A stretch of 64,000 nt of DNA, taken from contig JACKEN010000009.1 of the NCBI GenBank assembly GCA_020632995.1, forward strand, positions 124,001 through 188,000, read 5' to 3'. Made by a program: the position numbers and the translations under genes. Under the pieces are notes generated by a model. The model saw only the letters and a list, made by a program, of their open reading frames with translations. It had not been told where the DNA came from and searched no databases. Positions 8,749 to 16,733 of this stretch are shown here, in pieces; within the stretch, counting starts at the first letter, position 1, and each line of letters begins with the position of its first letter. This DNA is from Deltaproteobacteria bacterium (GTDB lineage Bacteria; Myxococcota; Kuafuiibacteriia; Kuafuiibacteriales; Kuafuiibacteriaceae).

Positions 8749-9600
8749 TCAGGCCACGTCTCGCGTCACCTGGATCGGGGCCAGCTGCAGGGTCTCGAAG
8801 GGCATGTCCACCTTGGCGTGCCGGAGCGCCTCGTAGGCCGCGCGCCGCAACGCGAAGCGGGCCGCGATGTGCTGCTTCTCGTCGTCGATCCACACCTGCA
8901 GCTCGAGCGCCACGTTGTAGTCGTTGACCGCGCGCATCACCACCTGCGGCGCTGGCGTCTGCATCGCGAGGGGGTAGGCCCGCGCGACCTCCATGAGCAC
9001 CGCGGTGACGCGGTCGTAGTCCTCGGCCAGGCCCACGGTCAGGGGCACGTCGATCCTGAGGTGCGGGAAGTTGGTGTACGAGGCGACGATGCTGTTCACC
9101 ACCACCGAGTTCGGGATGGCCAGCATCTTGCCGTCCACCGTGACCACCCGGGTGGAGCGCATGGTGATGAGATCGATGCGGCCGTACATGCCGCTGATCT
9201 CCACCAGGTCGCCGATGACGAAGGGGCGGTCCCAGAAGATGAAGATGCCGGAGATGAGGTTCGACAAGGCGTCCTTCGCCGCGAAACCCACCGTGAGCCC
9301 CGCGACCCCGAGGCTGGCCAGCAGCGCGCCGGTGTCCACCCCGAGCTGACCGAGGGCGGACACCGCCCCCACCGTGAACAGCGCGTACTTCAGCACCGCC
9401 TGCATGAACGCGGCGGCGGTCTCGTCGGTGTGGGCGCGGGCGAGCACAGCCCGCGCCACGCGCGCGGTGAAGCGCCACAGGACGTAGAAGGCGACGAACG
9501 TGGCGATGGCGGCCACGACATCCGGGAGGGTGTCGGCCAGCCACGTCAGGATCAGCTCGGGGCTGAACAGGTGCTTCACGCGCTCGAGGACGGCGTTCAT
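8749..9600 (-). CDS. MscS-family mechanosensitive ion channel
   Basis: The protein (283 residues from ATG at 9600; a GTG five codons upstream is also possible) is a small-conductance mechanosensitive channel. It has three N-terminal membrane helices, the third being the Gly/Ala-rich pore helix LLASLGVAGLTVGFAAKDALSNLISG, followed by the beta-domain hallmarks FVIGDLVEISGMYGRI and IPNSVVVNSIV. The C-terminal alpha/beta cage domain is complete, so the length matches E. coli-type MscS. Such channels open under membrane tension and protect against hypo-osmotic burst. It converges on the cell-wall hydrolase gene, ten bases from its stop. The next reverse-strand gene is about 75 bases upstream, so co-transcription is possible. 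Confidence 0.95.
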   Translation of the reverse strand: MNAVLERVKHLFSPELILTWLADTLPDVVAAIATFVAFYVLWRFTARVARAVLARAHTDETAAAFMQAVLKYALFTVGAVSALGQLGVDTGALLASLGVAGLTVGFAAKDALSNLISGIFIFWDRPFVIGDLVEISGMYGRIDLITMRSTRVVTVDGKMLAIPNSVVVNSIVASYTNFPHLRIDVPLTVGLAEDYDRVTAVLMEVARAYPLAMQTPAPQVVMRAVNDYNVALELQVWIDDEKQHIAARFALRRAAYEALRHAKVDMPFETLQLAPIQVTRDVA

Positions 9601-9674
9601 GACGCCGTAGTGCACCCGCCCGCCCCGAGGGTCAAAGGCCGCGGCCCGCGTGGGCCGCGGCGATCGCGGTGGTG

Positions 9675-10016
9675 CTAGCCGCGGTACTGGGCGTCAGAGA
9701 AGCCCAGCATCGGGTAGAAGACGGGCGACAGCAGCGCGAGGCCGATGCCGAAGCCGGAGCTCTTCCCGAAGCGCTCCGCCACCGCCATGCTCACCAGGAT
9801 GATGGCGATGAAGTTCACCACCGGGACCAAGAACAGGATGAACCACCACAGCGGCTTCCCGGCGATCTCCAGCAGGACGATGATGTTGTAGATGGGGACG
9901 ATGGCCGCCCAACCCGGCTTGCCCGCCTTGGTGAAGACCTTCCACATGGCTGCGACCATGAGGACCATGACCGCGAGATAGACGATCGAGCCGATGAGCC
10001 CTGCTGCGTTGTCCAT
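9675..10016 (-). CDS. DUF5684-type small integral membrane protein
   Basis: The 113-residue product is almost wholly hydrophobic with three to four membrane segments. The block FTKAGKPGWAAIVPIYNIIVLLEIAGKP is the signature of the DUF5684 family, whose members also occur next to signal peptidases; no biochemical role is established. The end (FGIGLALLSPVFYPMLGFSDAQYRG) is also typical. The start is ATG at 10016. It lies upstream of the mscS gene on the same strand. I infer only that it is an inner-membrane protein. Confidence 0.8.
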   Translation of the reverse strand: MDNAAGLIGSIVYLAVMVLMVAAMWKVFTKAGKPGWAAIVPIYNIIVLLEIAGKPLWWFILFLVPVVNFIAIILVSMAVAERFGKSSGFGIGLALLSPVFYPMLGFSDAQYRG

Positions 10017-10090
10017 TATTCCAATTCCCTCCTCCGGCTCCGCGTCATGCGGGCCGCTCGACTAGGGAGATACGGGGGGCGCGCGAGAAT

Positions 10091-11098
10091 CTACCCTGAG
10101 GTCTTCCCGGGCAGGCCTACGTCCACCACCACCCCCCGGTGATCGCTGCCGGTGAGCCACACCGGGGTCGCGGGGGTCACGCTGAAGGGCGCGGTGCTGA
10201 GCACGTGGTCGATCGCGAGGCCGAGGGGCCCGAGGGGGCTGGGCCAGGTGCCGGGGTTGAGGCCGGGCGGGCGGCGCAGGCCGGCCTCGGCGAGCACCCG
10301 CCACAGGGGGCTGGCGAGCGCGGTGTTGGTGTCGGCGAGCAGGAGCGCGGGCTCCGAGCCGCCCCGGACCTCGGCCGCGAGCTCCGGGATCAGGCGGAGG
10401 CGCTCCGCCTGCTGCACCGGGTGGGTGGGCGCCGGGGGGTGGGCTGCGAGCACGGTGAACACCTGCCCCTGCCACCGCAAGCGAGCCTGCACCGTGACGG
10501 TGGGGGTGTAGGCGCGGATGACCGGGGCGGCGGAGAGCACCTCCACCGGGGCGTCCTGCCTCAGCACCAGGGCGATGTCGTGCTTGTCCCCCGGCTCGTG
10601 CTCGGCCAGCACCCGCCAGCGGCCGGTCTCCGCAAGGTAACCTGCGAGTCCGGGCGGCGGCTCGATCAGCGCAACCAGGCTTGCCCCGGTGGCCTCGATG
10701 TCGCGGGTGAGGTCTTCGTGGCGCGGCGGGTCGTAGAAGGTGTTGGCCACCATGACCCGTAGGCGCGGGGCGCCGCTCGCGAGGTCGGGAGCCCGGGGGT
10801 CGGACAGGGGCGGCAGCCAAGGGCCCGCCCCAACTGCCGCCACCGCGAGGGCGACCAGGGCGGGGGGAGCCCTCCCACCCCGCTTTGCCGGGCTCCGATC
10901 GGCTGGGCGCCGCGTCGCGCGCCAGACGGCCACCACGAGCGCCACCCCCGCCGCGTGGAGGGACCAGGCCACCGTCAGGTCCCCCACCGTCCAGCCGAGG
11001 TAGACGGTGGGTGCCAGGAGCACCCAGGCCACCAGCCCCCACCACCCCGCCCCGCGGAGCCGCGCCCAGGGGCGCCGGGTGGCCTCGGCCCCGTGCAT
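10091..11098 (-). CDS. Membrane-anchored endonuclease/exonuclease/phosphatase (EEP) family protein
   Basis: I place the start at ATG 11098, giving 335 residues; the open frame further upstream overlaps the divergent enoyl-CoA hydratase gene and is unlikely to be translated. Residues 1-95 contain three hydrophobic segments. The rest is an EEP domain: RVMVANTFYDP near the start, DKHDIALVLRQD, LLADTNTA and the final LTGSDHRGVVVDV, where the Asp-His pair is the EEP active-site ending. The architecture (N-terminal membrane region plus extracytoplasmic EEP domain) is like YafD/VanJ-type proteins, implying a phosphodiester substrate outside the membrane. Substrate unknown. It shares a 45-base divergent promoter region with the next gene. 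Confidence 0.8.
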   Translation of the reverse strand: MHGAEATRRPWARLRGAGWWGLVAWVLLAPTVYLGWTVGDLTVAWSLHAAGVALVVAVWRATRRPADRSPAKRGGRAPPALVALAVAAVGAGPWLPPLSDPRAPDLASGAPRLRVMVANTFYDPPRHEDLTRDIEATGASLVALIEPPPGLAGYLAETGRWRVLAEHEPGDKHDIALVLRQDAPVEVLSAAPVIRAYTPTVTVQARLRWQGQVFTVLAAHPPAPTHPVQQAERLRLIPELAAEVRGGSEPALLLADTNTALASPLWRVLAEAGLRRPPGLNPGTWPSPLGPLGLAIDHVLSTAPFSVTPATPVWLTGSDHRGVVVDVGLPGKTSG

Positions 11099-11143
11099 GG
11101 CGCGGACGTTGCCGGGGCGCGGCCCGCTGTGCAAGGTCGAGGC

Positions 11144-11902
11144 ATGCTCATCGATGTCCGAGACGTGGAGGGGGGCCTGCGGGTCCTGACCCTGGCCCGG
11201 CCGCCGGCCAACGCGGTGAACGCCGCGCTCATCGAGGCGCTGGGCGACGCCGCCCGAGCCGCCGCGGCCGCCCCCGAGGTGAAGGCGGTGATCCTCAGGG
11301 GGTCTCCCCGGGTGTTCTCGGCCGGCCTCGACCTCAAGGCGATGGCCGGGGGCGAGCTGGAAGCGATCAAGGACCTCGGCTACGGCGACGGCCTGCACGC
11401 CCTGTGGACCCTGCCGAAGCCGACCGTGGCCGAGGTGGGGGGCCACGCGATCGCGGGCGGGGCGCTCCTGGCCCTCGCCTGCGACGTACGCATCGGGGCC
11501 CGGGGCGAGCACCGCATCGGGCTGAACGAGTCCGCGATGGGCCTGCCCTTCCCGCGCGGCGCGTTCGAGATCGCGCGGGCCGCGCTCCCGCCCATGGCCC
11601 TCTCCGAGGTGATCCTGCGGGCCGAGCTCCACAGCCCCGAGGTCGCCCTGCGCCTCGGGTTCCTCCACGAGCTGGTCCACCCCGCGGCCCTCGAGACCCG
11701 GGCCCGGGAGGTCGCCCGCCACCTGGGCGAACACCCCGCCGCGGCCTACGCCCACAACAAGGCGCTCCTCCTCGAGCCGGCCCTGGCCCGGTGCGCGAAC
11801 GAACCCGCGGAGGTCCGCGCGGAACGTCACGCGCGGTGGCGCGCCCCCGAGGTTCGGGAGGCGTTCGAGCGCGCGGCCGAGGCCCTCCGCAAGCGCCGCT
11901 GA
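11144..11902 (+). CDS. Enoyl-CoA hydratase/isomerase family protein
   Basis: The 252-residue product starts at ATG 11144 after an AAGGTCGAGG ribosome site. It shows the crotonase fold: PPANAVNAALIEAL, the first oxyanion-hole strand VFSAGLDLKAM, and the second oxyanion-hole helix GGHAIAGGALLALACDVRIG. The catalytic glutamates of true hydratases are not evident: the segment after DVRIG reads HRIGLNESAMGLPFP, with Glu in the NESAMG position typical of this group. Family members hydrate or isomerise enoyl-CoA thioesters. No fatty-acid genes adjoin it, so its pathway is open. Confidence 0.85.
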   Translation: MLIDVRDVEGGLRVLTLARPPANAVNAALIEALGDAARAAAAAPEVKAVILRGSPRVFSAGLDLKAMAGGELEAIKDLGYGDGLHALWTLPKPTVAEVGGHAIAGGALLALACDVRIGARGEHRIGLNESAMGLPFPRGAFEIARAALPPMALSEVILRAELHSPEVALRLGFLHELVHPAALETRAREVARHLGEHPAAAYAHNKALLLEPALARCANEPAEVRAERHARWRAPEVREAFERAAEALRKRR

Positions 11903-11948
11903 CTCAGCCAGAGCACCTCGGGTCGAAAGGCCTTAAGGCCGGGGCCGG

Positions 11949-12830
11949 TTGAGCCGAACGCCTCGGGTGGTGAGCAAAGAAGTCCTCATCTTCCATCGCC
12001 GTCCCCGGGAAGCCGAGGCGCTCGCCCGCCTCGTGGAGCGTGCCCTGTCCACCACGGCCGAGGCCACCGCGGCCGAGACCGACGTGGAGGACGCCCTGTG
12101 TGACATCAACCCCGTGCTCGTGGTGGCGTCCGACGGGCGCCCCGAGGACTTCTCGCTCCTGGTGCGGGCCTGGCGGGTCCGCCCGGAGACCCCGACCGTG
12201 GTCATCACCCCGGCACGACACCTCGACGCCCACCGCTTCTCCGGCCCCATGGTGCTGGTCGCGGAGCAGGGCGCGCCGCGCAGCATCCTCTCCGCGGTGC
12301 GCCGCGGCCTGCAGGCGCTGCCCTGGCTGGAGGAGGGCCCCGCCGCCCCGCGGGGCATCCCGGCGGTGATGCCGGTGGACGTCGGCGCGGTCGACGTCAT
12401 GCACATGCTCCGGCAAGATCCGTTGACGTTCAACGTCTGGCGCGAGGCCGCCAACCCGGCCTTCTTGCGCGCGGTCGAGGGCGCCCCGGAGACCTCGTAC
12501 AGCCTCGCGAAGGCCTTCCTGCCGCGAGCCGATCTGTCCCGGGCCAACCTGGTCCGCATGGACATGCCCGGGGCCTGCCTGCGCGAGGCCTACGGGGCCT
12601 TCACCAGCCTCGAGGACGCGAACCTGAGGGGCGCGGACCTCTCGGGCGCCCTCTTCGTGGGCGCCAACCTCTCCGGCGCCGACCTGCGCGGCGCCAACCT
12701 CGAGGGGACCGAGCTCGTCGCCTGCGGCCTCGAGCACGCCCGCTTCGACGCCGGCGCCCTCGCCCAGGCCCTGGTGGTGGACTGCGACGCCGACCTCGAG
12801 GTCGAGACCCCCCGCCCCCGCAGCGCTTGA
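11949..12830 (+). CDS. Pentapeptide-repeat protein with receiver-like N-terminal domain
   Basis: The C-terminal third (about residues 185-265) is a run of A(D/N)Lxx pentapeptides (ADLSRANL, ANLRGADLSGALFVGANLSGAD), which fold as a right-handed quadrilateral beta helix. The first 125 residues have a receiver-like alternation (EVLIFHRRP, LVVASDG, TVVITPARH) but no conserved phospho-acceptor Asp is obvious, so it is probably a degenerate receiver. Pentapeptide proteins include DNA mimics, but many act as scaffolds; nothing here decides this. The start is uncertain: TTG 11949, or GTG at 11967 or 11970, which would begin right before SKEVLIF. A perfect 12-base palindrome GGCCTTAAGGCC sits at 11929-11940, just upstream. 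Confidence 0.75.
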   Translation: MSRTPRVVSKEVLIFHRRPREAEALARLVERALSTTAEATAAETDVEDALCDINPVLVVASDGRPEDFSLLVRAWRVRPETPTVVITPARHLDAHRFSGPMVLVAEQGAPRSILSAVRRGLQALPWLEEGPAAPRGIPAVMPVDVGAVDVMHMLRQDPLTFNVWREAANPAFLRAVEGAPETSYSLAKAFLPRADLSRANLVRMDMPGACLREAYGAFTSLEDANLRGADLSGALFVGANLSGADLRGANLEGTELVACGLEHARFDAGALAQALVVDCDADLEVETPRPRSA

Positions 12831-12877
12831 GCGCCCCCACAGCCGAAGGACAGCTTGCGGTCGAGTGACACTCGCGC

Positions 12878-13702
12878 TTGACTGCCCGCGTGCTGGTCCC
12901 CGCCCTCCTCCTGGCGACCCTTGCTGGCGCGACGCCCGTCGCGACATCGAGCGCCGCCGCCGCCCCGCTCGAGCGCTTCGAGATCGACCCCGTCACCGAC
13001 GGCGCCATCCTGAGCCTCTCCGCCGGCTTCGGCCTCCTCAGCCAGGCGATCATCGGCACGGGTGAGATCGCGCCCCAGACCCCCGGCGACCCCTCGAAGC
13101 TCCTCGGCATCGACCGCGGGGTGGTGACCAACGGGGGCGAGGTGAAGGGCTCGCGCGTCGTGAGCGACGCCCTGGTCGCGGGCGCCTTCGCCTGGGCCGC
13201 GGTCGACACCGTCCTCACCGCGGCGCTCGACAGCCGGCACGAGCGCGCGCTGAGCTACCTGATCATCTACCTCGAGACGATGTCCCTGAACCTCGCGGCC
13301 GGGAACCTCGCCAAGATCGCGGTGCGCCGGCCCCGCCCCGAGGCCTACCAGGCGGTCGCGGCGGGCGGCACGATCGAGGACACCGACGCCAGCCTCTCGT
13401 TCTACTCGATGCACACCGCGTTCACCGCCGGCCTCGGCGCTACCGCAACCTACCTTGCCTTCGAGCGCGGGGGCGAGGTCGAGCCGTGGGTGGTGCTGGG
13501 CGCCACCGTGGTGGTGACCTCGGTGGTGGGCACGAACCGGGTGCTCGGCCGCGCCCACTTCCCCACCGACGTCATCGCTGGCGCCCTCGCCGGCGCCGGC
13601 CTGGGGGTCCTCGTGCCCCACCTCCACCGCCGCTCGGACCTGCGGCTCAGCGTGGGCCCGGGCCCCGGCGACGCGGGGCTGAGCTTGAGCGGGGTGTTCT
13701 GA
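12878..13702 (+). CDS. PAP2-superfamily phosphatase
   Basis: The product (274 residues, TTG start) has an N-terminal signal peptide (hydrophobic to about residue 28, ending SSAAAAP) and membrane segments. The three acid-phosphatase signatures are present: KIAVRRPRP (K-x6-RP, first), SFYSMHTAF (variant of PSGH, with the catalytic His in SMHT) and GRAHFPTDVIAG (R-x5-H-x3-D, third). Such enzymes remove phosphate from lipid phosphates or undecaprenyl diphosphate at the outer face of the membrane. The PSGH-to-SMHT change is seen in many eukaryote-like and bacterial PAP2 members and need not abolish activity. It converges with the TPR gene whose stop is two bases away. Confidence 0.85.
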   Translation: MTARVLVPALLLATLAGATPVATSSAAAAPLERFEIDPVTDGAILSLSAGFGLLSQAIIGTGEIAPQTPGDPSKLLGIDRGVVTNGGEVKGSRVVSDALVAGAFAWAAVDTVLTAALDSRHERALSYLIIYLETMSLNLAAGNLAKIAVRRPRPEAYQAVAAGGTIEDTDASLSFYSMHTAFTAGLGATATYLAFERGGEVEPWVVLGATVVVTSVVGTNRVLGRAHFPTDVIAGALAGAGLGVLVPHLHRRSDLRLSVGPGPGDAGLSLSGVF

Positions 13703-13704
13703 GT

Positions 13705-14640
13705 TCAGAAGTCGGGGCGAAGCCGCACCGCCTCCAGCTCCTTCTCGAGGCTACGCCGGAAGAGGGAGGGGCCCACCCAGCTGTAGACGCAGATCGCCAG
13801 CCAACCGATCTGGACCAGGCTGGCCAGCTCCGTCTCGTGGTGCTGGCCCAGGTAGGTGTGCAGCACCCGATACACCACGAAGGCCCCGAGCAGGATGGCC
13901 AGGACCGCGCCCTCGCCCCGGGCGCTCAGGGCGGTGTTGGCCCGCCACCACAGCCCGAGCGCGACGCTCTGGCGCGCCTTGGCCGCGGCCAGCAGCCCGA
14001 GCGCCGGACCGCTGCTGGGGTCGTCCTGGAGCACCCAGATCGCGTGCTGCCGGGCGTCCTCCACCTGCCCCTCCTGAAGGCGCAGGTGGCCCATCACCAC
14101 AAGGGCCTCGGCGTTGCCCGGCTCCAGGGCGAGCGCCTCCTCCACCCGGACCCGCGCCTCGGCGCGGCGCCCCGCCGCGAGGAGGATCTCACCGAGGTCG
14201 GCCAGCAGGTCCGGGGCCTCGGGCTCAATCGCGAGGCCCCGCTCCAGCATCTGGATCGCCTCGCTCGGGCGCCCCGCCAGACGCAGGGACTCCGCCAGGA
14301 GGCGCACGGCGTCCACATCCTCGGGCTCCGCGGCGAGGCGCTGATGCAAGATAGCCTCCGCATCCCGCAACCTGCGTTGCGCGAGGGCGAGGGCCGCCCC
14401 GGCGATCTGGGCGAGGCCCAGCTCCGGCTCCAGGGTGAGGGCCCGCTGGATCTCGAGGGCGGCCGCCGGGAGGCGGCGCTGATCCAGGAGCACGAGCCCC
14501 AACAGCGCGTGGGCCTCGGCGTCGTCCGGGTCTTCGGTGAGGACACCGCGCAGGACCTCCACCGCGCCATGGAGCTGCCCGAGGGCGCGCATGTGGCGCG
14601 CCAGGGCGAGCTTTCGCTCTCGCTGGCCGTCGTCGTGCAT
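13705..14640 (-). CDS. TPR protein with C-terminal membrane segments
   Basis: The 311-residue product starts at ATG 14640, whose first base is the last base of the preceding stop (TGATG), showing translational coupling. Residues 8-210 are at least six tetratricopeptide repeats (for example AEALVVMGHLRLQEGQVEDARQHA). Residues about 235-290 hold two hydrophobic segments, so the TPR array probably faces the cytoplasm from a membrane anchor at the C-terminus. TPR arrays bind partner proteins; the operon partners are a membrane protein and an AAA+ ATPase, so a three-part membrane remodelling or disassembly complex is a reasonable inference. No enzyme motif is visible. Confidence 0.75.
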   Translation of the reverse strand: MHDDGQRERKLALARHMRALGQLHGAVEVLRGVLTEDPDDAEAHALLGLVLLDQRRLPAAALEIQRALTLEPELGLAQIAGAALALAQRRLRDAEAILHQRLAAEPEDVDAVRLLAESLRLAGRPSEAIQMLERGLAIEPEAPDLLADLGEILLAAGRRAEARVRVEEALALEPGNAEALVVMGHLRLQEGQVEDARQHAIWVLQDDPSSGPALGLLAAAKARQSVALGLWWRANTALSARGEGAVLAILLGAFVVYRVLHTYLGQHHETELASLVQIGWLAICVYSWVGPSLFRRSLEKELEAVRLRPDF

Positions 14641-15113
14641 CACAGAAGCACCAACCTGAGCAGCAGCGCGATGAAGCCGTCCCCCGGTTCGGGCAGGCGC
14701 CCGACGAGGAACATCCCCGCCGCCAGGACCGGGAGGCCATTCCTGAACGTGCCCCCGAAGTGCTCGAAGAGCCCCTCGGTGCGGGCCTGATCCTGGTACA
14801 GCCGGTAGCTCACCCCGAGCTTGGGTACCACCAGCCCGAGGCCGACGTAGGGGCGCACGCCCGGCGCGATGGAGTCCCAGCCGAGGATCAGCGCGGCGAC
14901 GAGCACAGACAGGAACGCCAGCCCACCGAGGACCCAGGCCAGGTCCCGACGGCGCGTCGGGCTCCCGATCGCGAAGGCGTTGAACACGAACCACGCCCAC
15001 CCAGGCCCTGCCCCCACGAGCATCGAGGCGAGCAACGGCCACAGCGAGCGCACCGGGAGATCGGGCCAGCGCCCCCCTTCGGGCTCATCGATGATCTGAT
15101 AGTCCGCGCGCAT
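14640..15113 (-). CDS. Membrane protein of unknown function, middle gene of AAA+/TPR operon
   Basis: This 157-residue protein starts at ATG 15113, two bases after the ATPase stop, and its stop overlaps the start of the TPR gene. It has four hydrophobic segments (about residues 22-45, 57-80, 83-100 and 130-155) separated by short charged loops; the N-terminal 20 residues are acidic and cytosolic-looking (YQIIDEPEGGRWPD). There is a YRLYQDQARTEGLFEHFGGTF loop that may be a partner-binding region. No known family is recognised. Its place between a TPR membrane protein and an AAA+ ATPase suggests it is the membrane substrate or docking subunit. Confidence 0.65.
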   Translation of the reverse strand: MRADYQIIDEPEGGRWPDLPVRSLWPLLASMLVGAGPGWAWFVFNAFAIGSPTRRRDLAWVLGGLAFLSVLVAALILGWDSIAPGVRPYVGLGLVVPKLGVSYRLYQDQARTEGLFEHFGGTFRNGLPVLAAGMFLVGRLPEPGDGFIALLLRLVLL

Positions 15114-15115
15114 GC

Positions 15116-16510
15116 TCAGGCCTTCCCGTGCTTGGCGAGGAAGGCCAGCACCTCGTCGTACTGCCCGCCCTCGTTGGCGTAGCGGGCGTAGTTCCGCGCG
15201 GTGGTGAGCCACTCCCCGGTCGTCGACCGCACCTCGCGCAGCGCGGCCTCCAGGTGCTGCCTGGAGATCGGGCGCTCGGCGTCGTGGGTCAGGCTGTCCT
15301 GGATGGCCTCGTCCGCCGCCGACTCCACCACGTGGGCGAGGTCCGCCCCCGAGAAGCCGGACGTGCGCCCCGCCAGGTCGTCCAGCGGCAGGGCCTCCGC
15401 CACCGGGCGGCCCTCCAGGTGGAGCTGCAAGATGGCTTTCCTCGCCGCGCGGTCCGGCGGCGGGACGAAGAGCACCCGATCGAAGCGCCCGGGGCGCCGA
15501 AAGGCGGAGTCGATGGCCCAGGGCACGTTCGTGGCGGCGAGGACCAGGACCCCCTGGTTGGCCTGCCCAAAGCCGTCGAGCTCGGACAGGAACTGGCTCA
15601 CCAGCTTCGAGGAGGCGGCCTCCCGCGTGTACTGGCGCTTGCCCCCCAGGGCCTCCAGCTCGTCGAAGAAGAGCACCGCGGGCGCGCTGGCCCGGGCCTT
15701 CTCGAAGAGCGCGTGGAGCTTCTGCTCCGACTCTCCGATGTACATGTCGAGCACATCCGAGATCGCCACGTTGAAGAAACGCGCCTTGCACTGGCCCGCG
15801 GTGGCCCGGGCGAGGAGCGTCTTCCCACAGCCCGGCGGGCCGTACATCAGGATGCCGCCGCCCGCGCGGCGCTTGAAGCGCGTGAAGAGCCCGGGCTTCA
15901 GGAACGGCAGCACGATGCGGCGCTCGATCTGGGTCTTGATGTCGTCCAGACCGGCGACGTCCTGGAAGGTCACCGGGGTCAGGTCCGGCTCCAGGAGCCG
16001 GTCCAGGGCGAGGTCCCCCACGTCGTCGTTGCTCACCACCCGCAGCCGGCGGACCTCGGCCGGTGGGTCCGACGGCTCGGGCGCCGGCGCAAGGAGGGCT
16101 GCAAGATCCGCGTCCTCCACCGTGGCGTTCTCCGCCACCGCCCGCCGGTAGTCGTCCCGCGCGGCGGCGGTCTCGCCGAGCGCGTGGGCCGCGCGGGCCC
16201 GCTCCACCAGGGTCAGCGGCGACGTGACCCGCAGGAGCTCCAGGGCGCGGCTCGGGGCGCCGGCGAGGGTGGCCACCCGCGCGGCCAGGGCCTGCTCGGC
16301 GTCGGTCGCCAGCTCCCCCTCGAAGGCCGACAGGAGCGTCAGCCCCTGCTCCGGCACCCCCGCGTCGAGGCAGCCCTGGAGCAGCACCCCGAGCAGCGCG
16401 GCGTTGTCGGGGCTCGCGCGAAAGGCGTGGCCGAGGGCATCGAGGGTGGCGCGATCCACCGCGGCATCTTCGACACGCGGAGCGGTCGGCGCAAGCGGCC
16501 CGAGGCGCAC
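15116..16510 (-). CDS. AAA+ ATPase with TPR-like N-terminal domain
   Basis: The 464-residue protein has a helical TPR-like N-terminus (residues about 20-135), then a linker and one AAA+ module. Walker A GPPGCGKT is at 224-231, Walker B LFFDEL at 280-285, the aromatic pore loop at DMYIGESE (255-262), and the second region of homology with arginine fingers at AIDSAFRRPGRFD. These are the marks of classical-clade AAA proteins (p97/FtsH-type), which thread or dissociate protein substrates. The C-terminus ends with extra helices (YARYANEGGQYDEVLAFL). It is the first gene of a three-gene operon with a small polytopic protein and a TPR membrane protein. A substrate is not evident. The inverted-repeat element lies just upstream of its start. 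Confidence 0.85.
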   Translation of the reverse strand: MRLGPLAPTAPRVEDAAVDRATLDALGHAFRASPDNAALLGVLLQGCLDAGVPEQGLTLLSAFEGELATDAEQALAARVATLAGAPSRALELLRVTSPLTLVERARAAHALGETAAARDDYRRAVAENATVEDADLAALLAPAPEPSDPPAEVRRLRVVSNDDVGDLALDRLLEPDLTPVTFQDVAGLDDIKTQIERRIVLPFLKPGLFTRFKRRAGGGILMYGPPGCGKTLLARATAGQCKARFFNVAISDVLDMYIGESEQKLHALFEKARASAPAVLFFDELEALGGKRQYTREAASSKLVSQFLSELDGFGQANQGVLVLAATNVPWAIDSAFRRPGRFDRVLFVPPPDRAARKAILQLHLEGRPVAEALPLDDLAGRTSGFSGADLAHVVESAADEAIQDSLTHDAERPISRQHLEAALREVRSTTGEWLTTARNYARYANEGGQYDEVLAFLAKHGKA

Positions 16511-16553
16511 GGGGCCTCATCACCCAGATGGTGTAAGGGGCTCCGCCGAGAGG

Positions 16554-16733
16554 CCTAGCAGGCCATCGGAGAAGTAGCCCAAGCGATCCGCGGAGCGACT
16601 TTTCGTGGAACGTTCCGACGAAGAGGGAGCATATCTGGCCATACGCGACCGATGAGAGGCGAAGCCGTTCGGGACGTTCCACGGAAAACGAGCCCGCGCA
16701 GCGCTTGGGGGACTTCTCCGATGGCCTGCTAGG
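16554..16733. repeat. 180-bp imperfect inverted-repeat element (MITE-like)
   Basis: The sequence 16554-16585 (CCTAGCAGGCCATCGGAGAA...) pairs with 16702-16733, with only two mismatched pairs in 32. A second paired block follows inward: TTTTCGTGGAACGTTCC around 16600-16616 pairs with GGACGTTCCACGGAAAA at 16672-16688. The unpaired centre is about 50 bases. The ends both carry CTAG (CCTAGCAGG / CCTGCTAGG). No gene fits inside. It lies between two reverse-strand genes and abuts the stop codon of the TatT-like lipoprotein. It could be a non-autonomous transposable element (terminal inverted repeats, no coding) or a large RNA hairpin. The pairing is seen directly; the origin is inference. Confidence 0.75.

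Noticed and set aside
10955..11143. Longer N-terminus of the enoyl-CoA hydratase
   Set aside because: The extension overlaps the divergent EEP gene and lacks a crotonase-like sequence; the ATG at 11144 has a ribosome site and starts the fold.
11929..11940. Perfect palindrome GGCCTTAAGGCC as operator
   Set aside because: Common 12-base palindrome in GC-rich DNA, single copy, no partner site.
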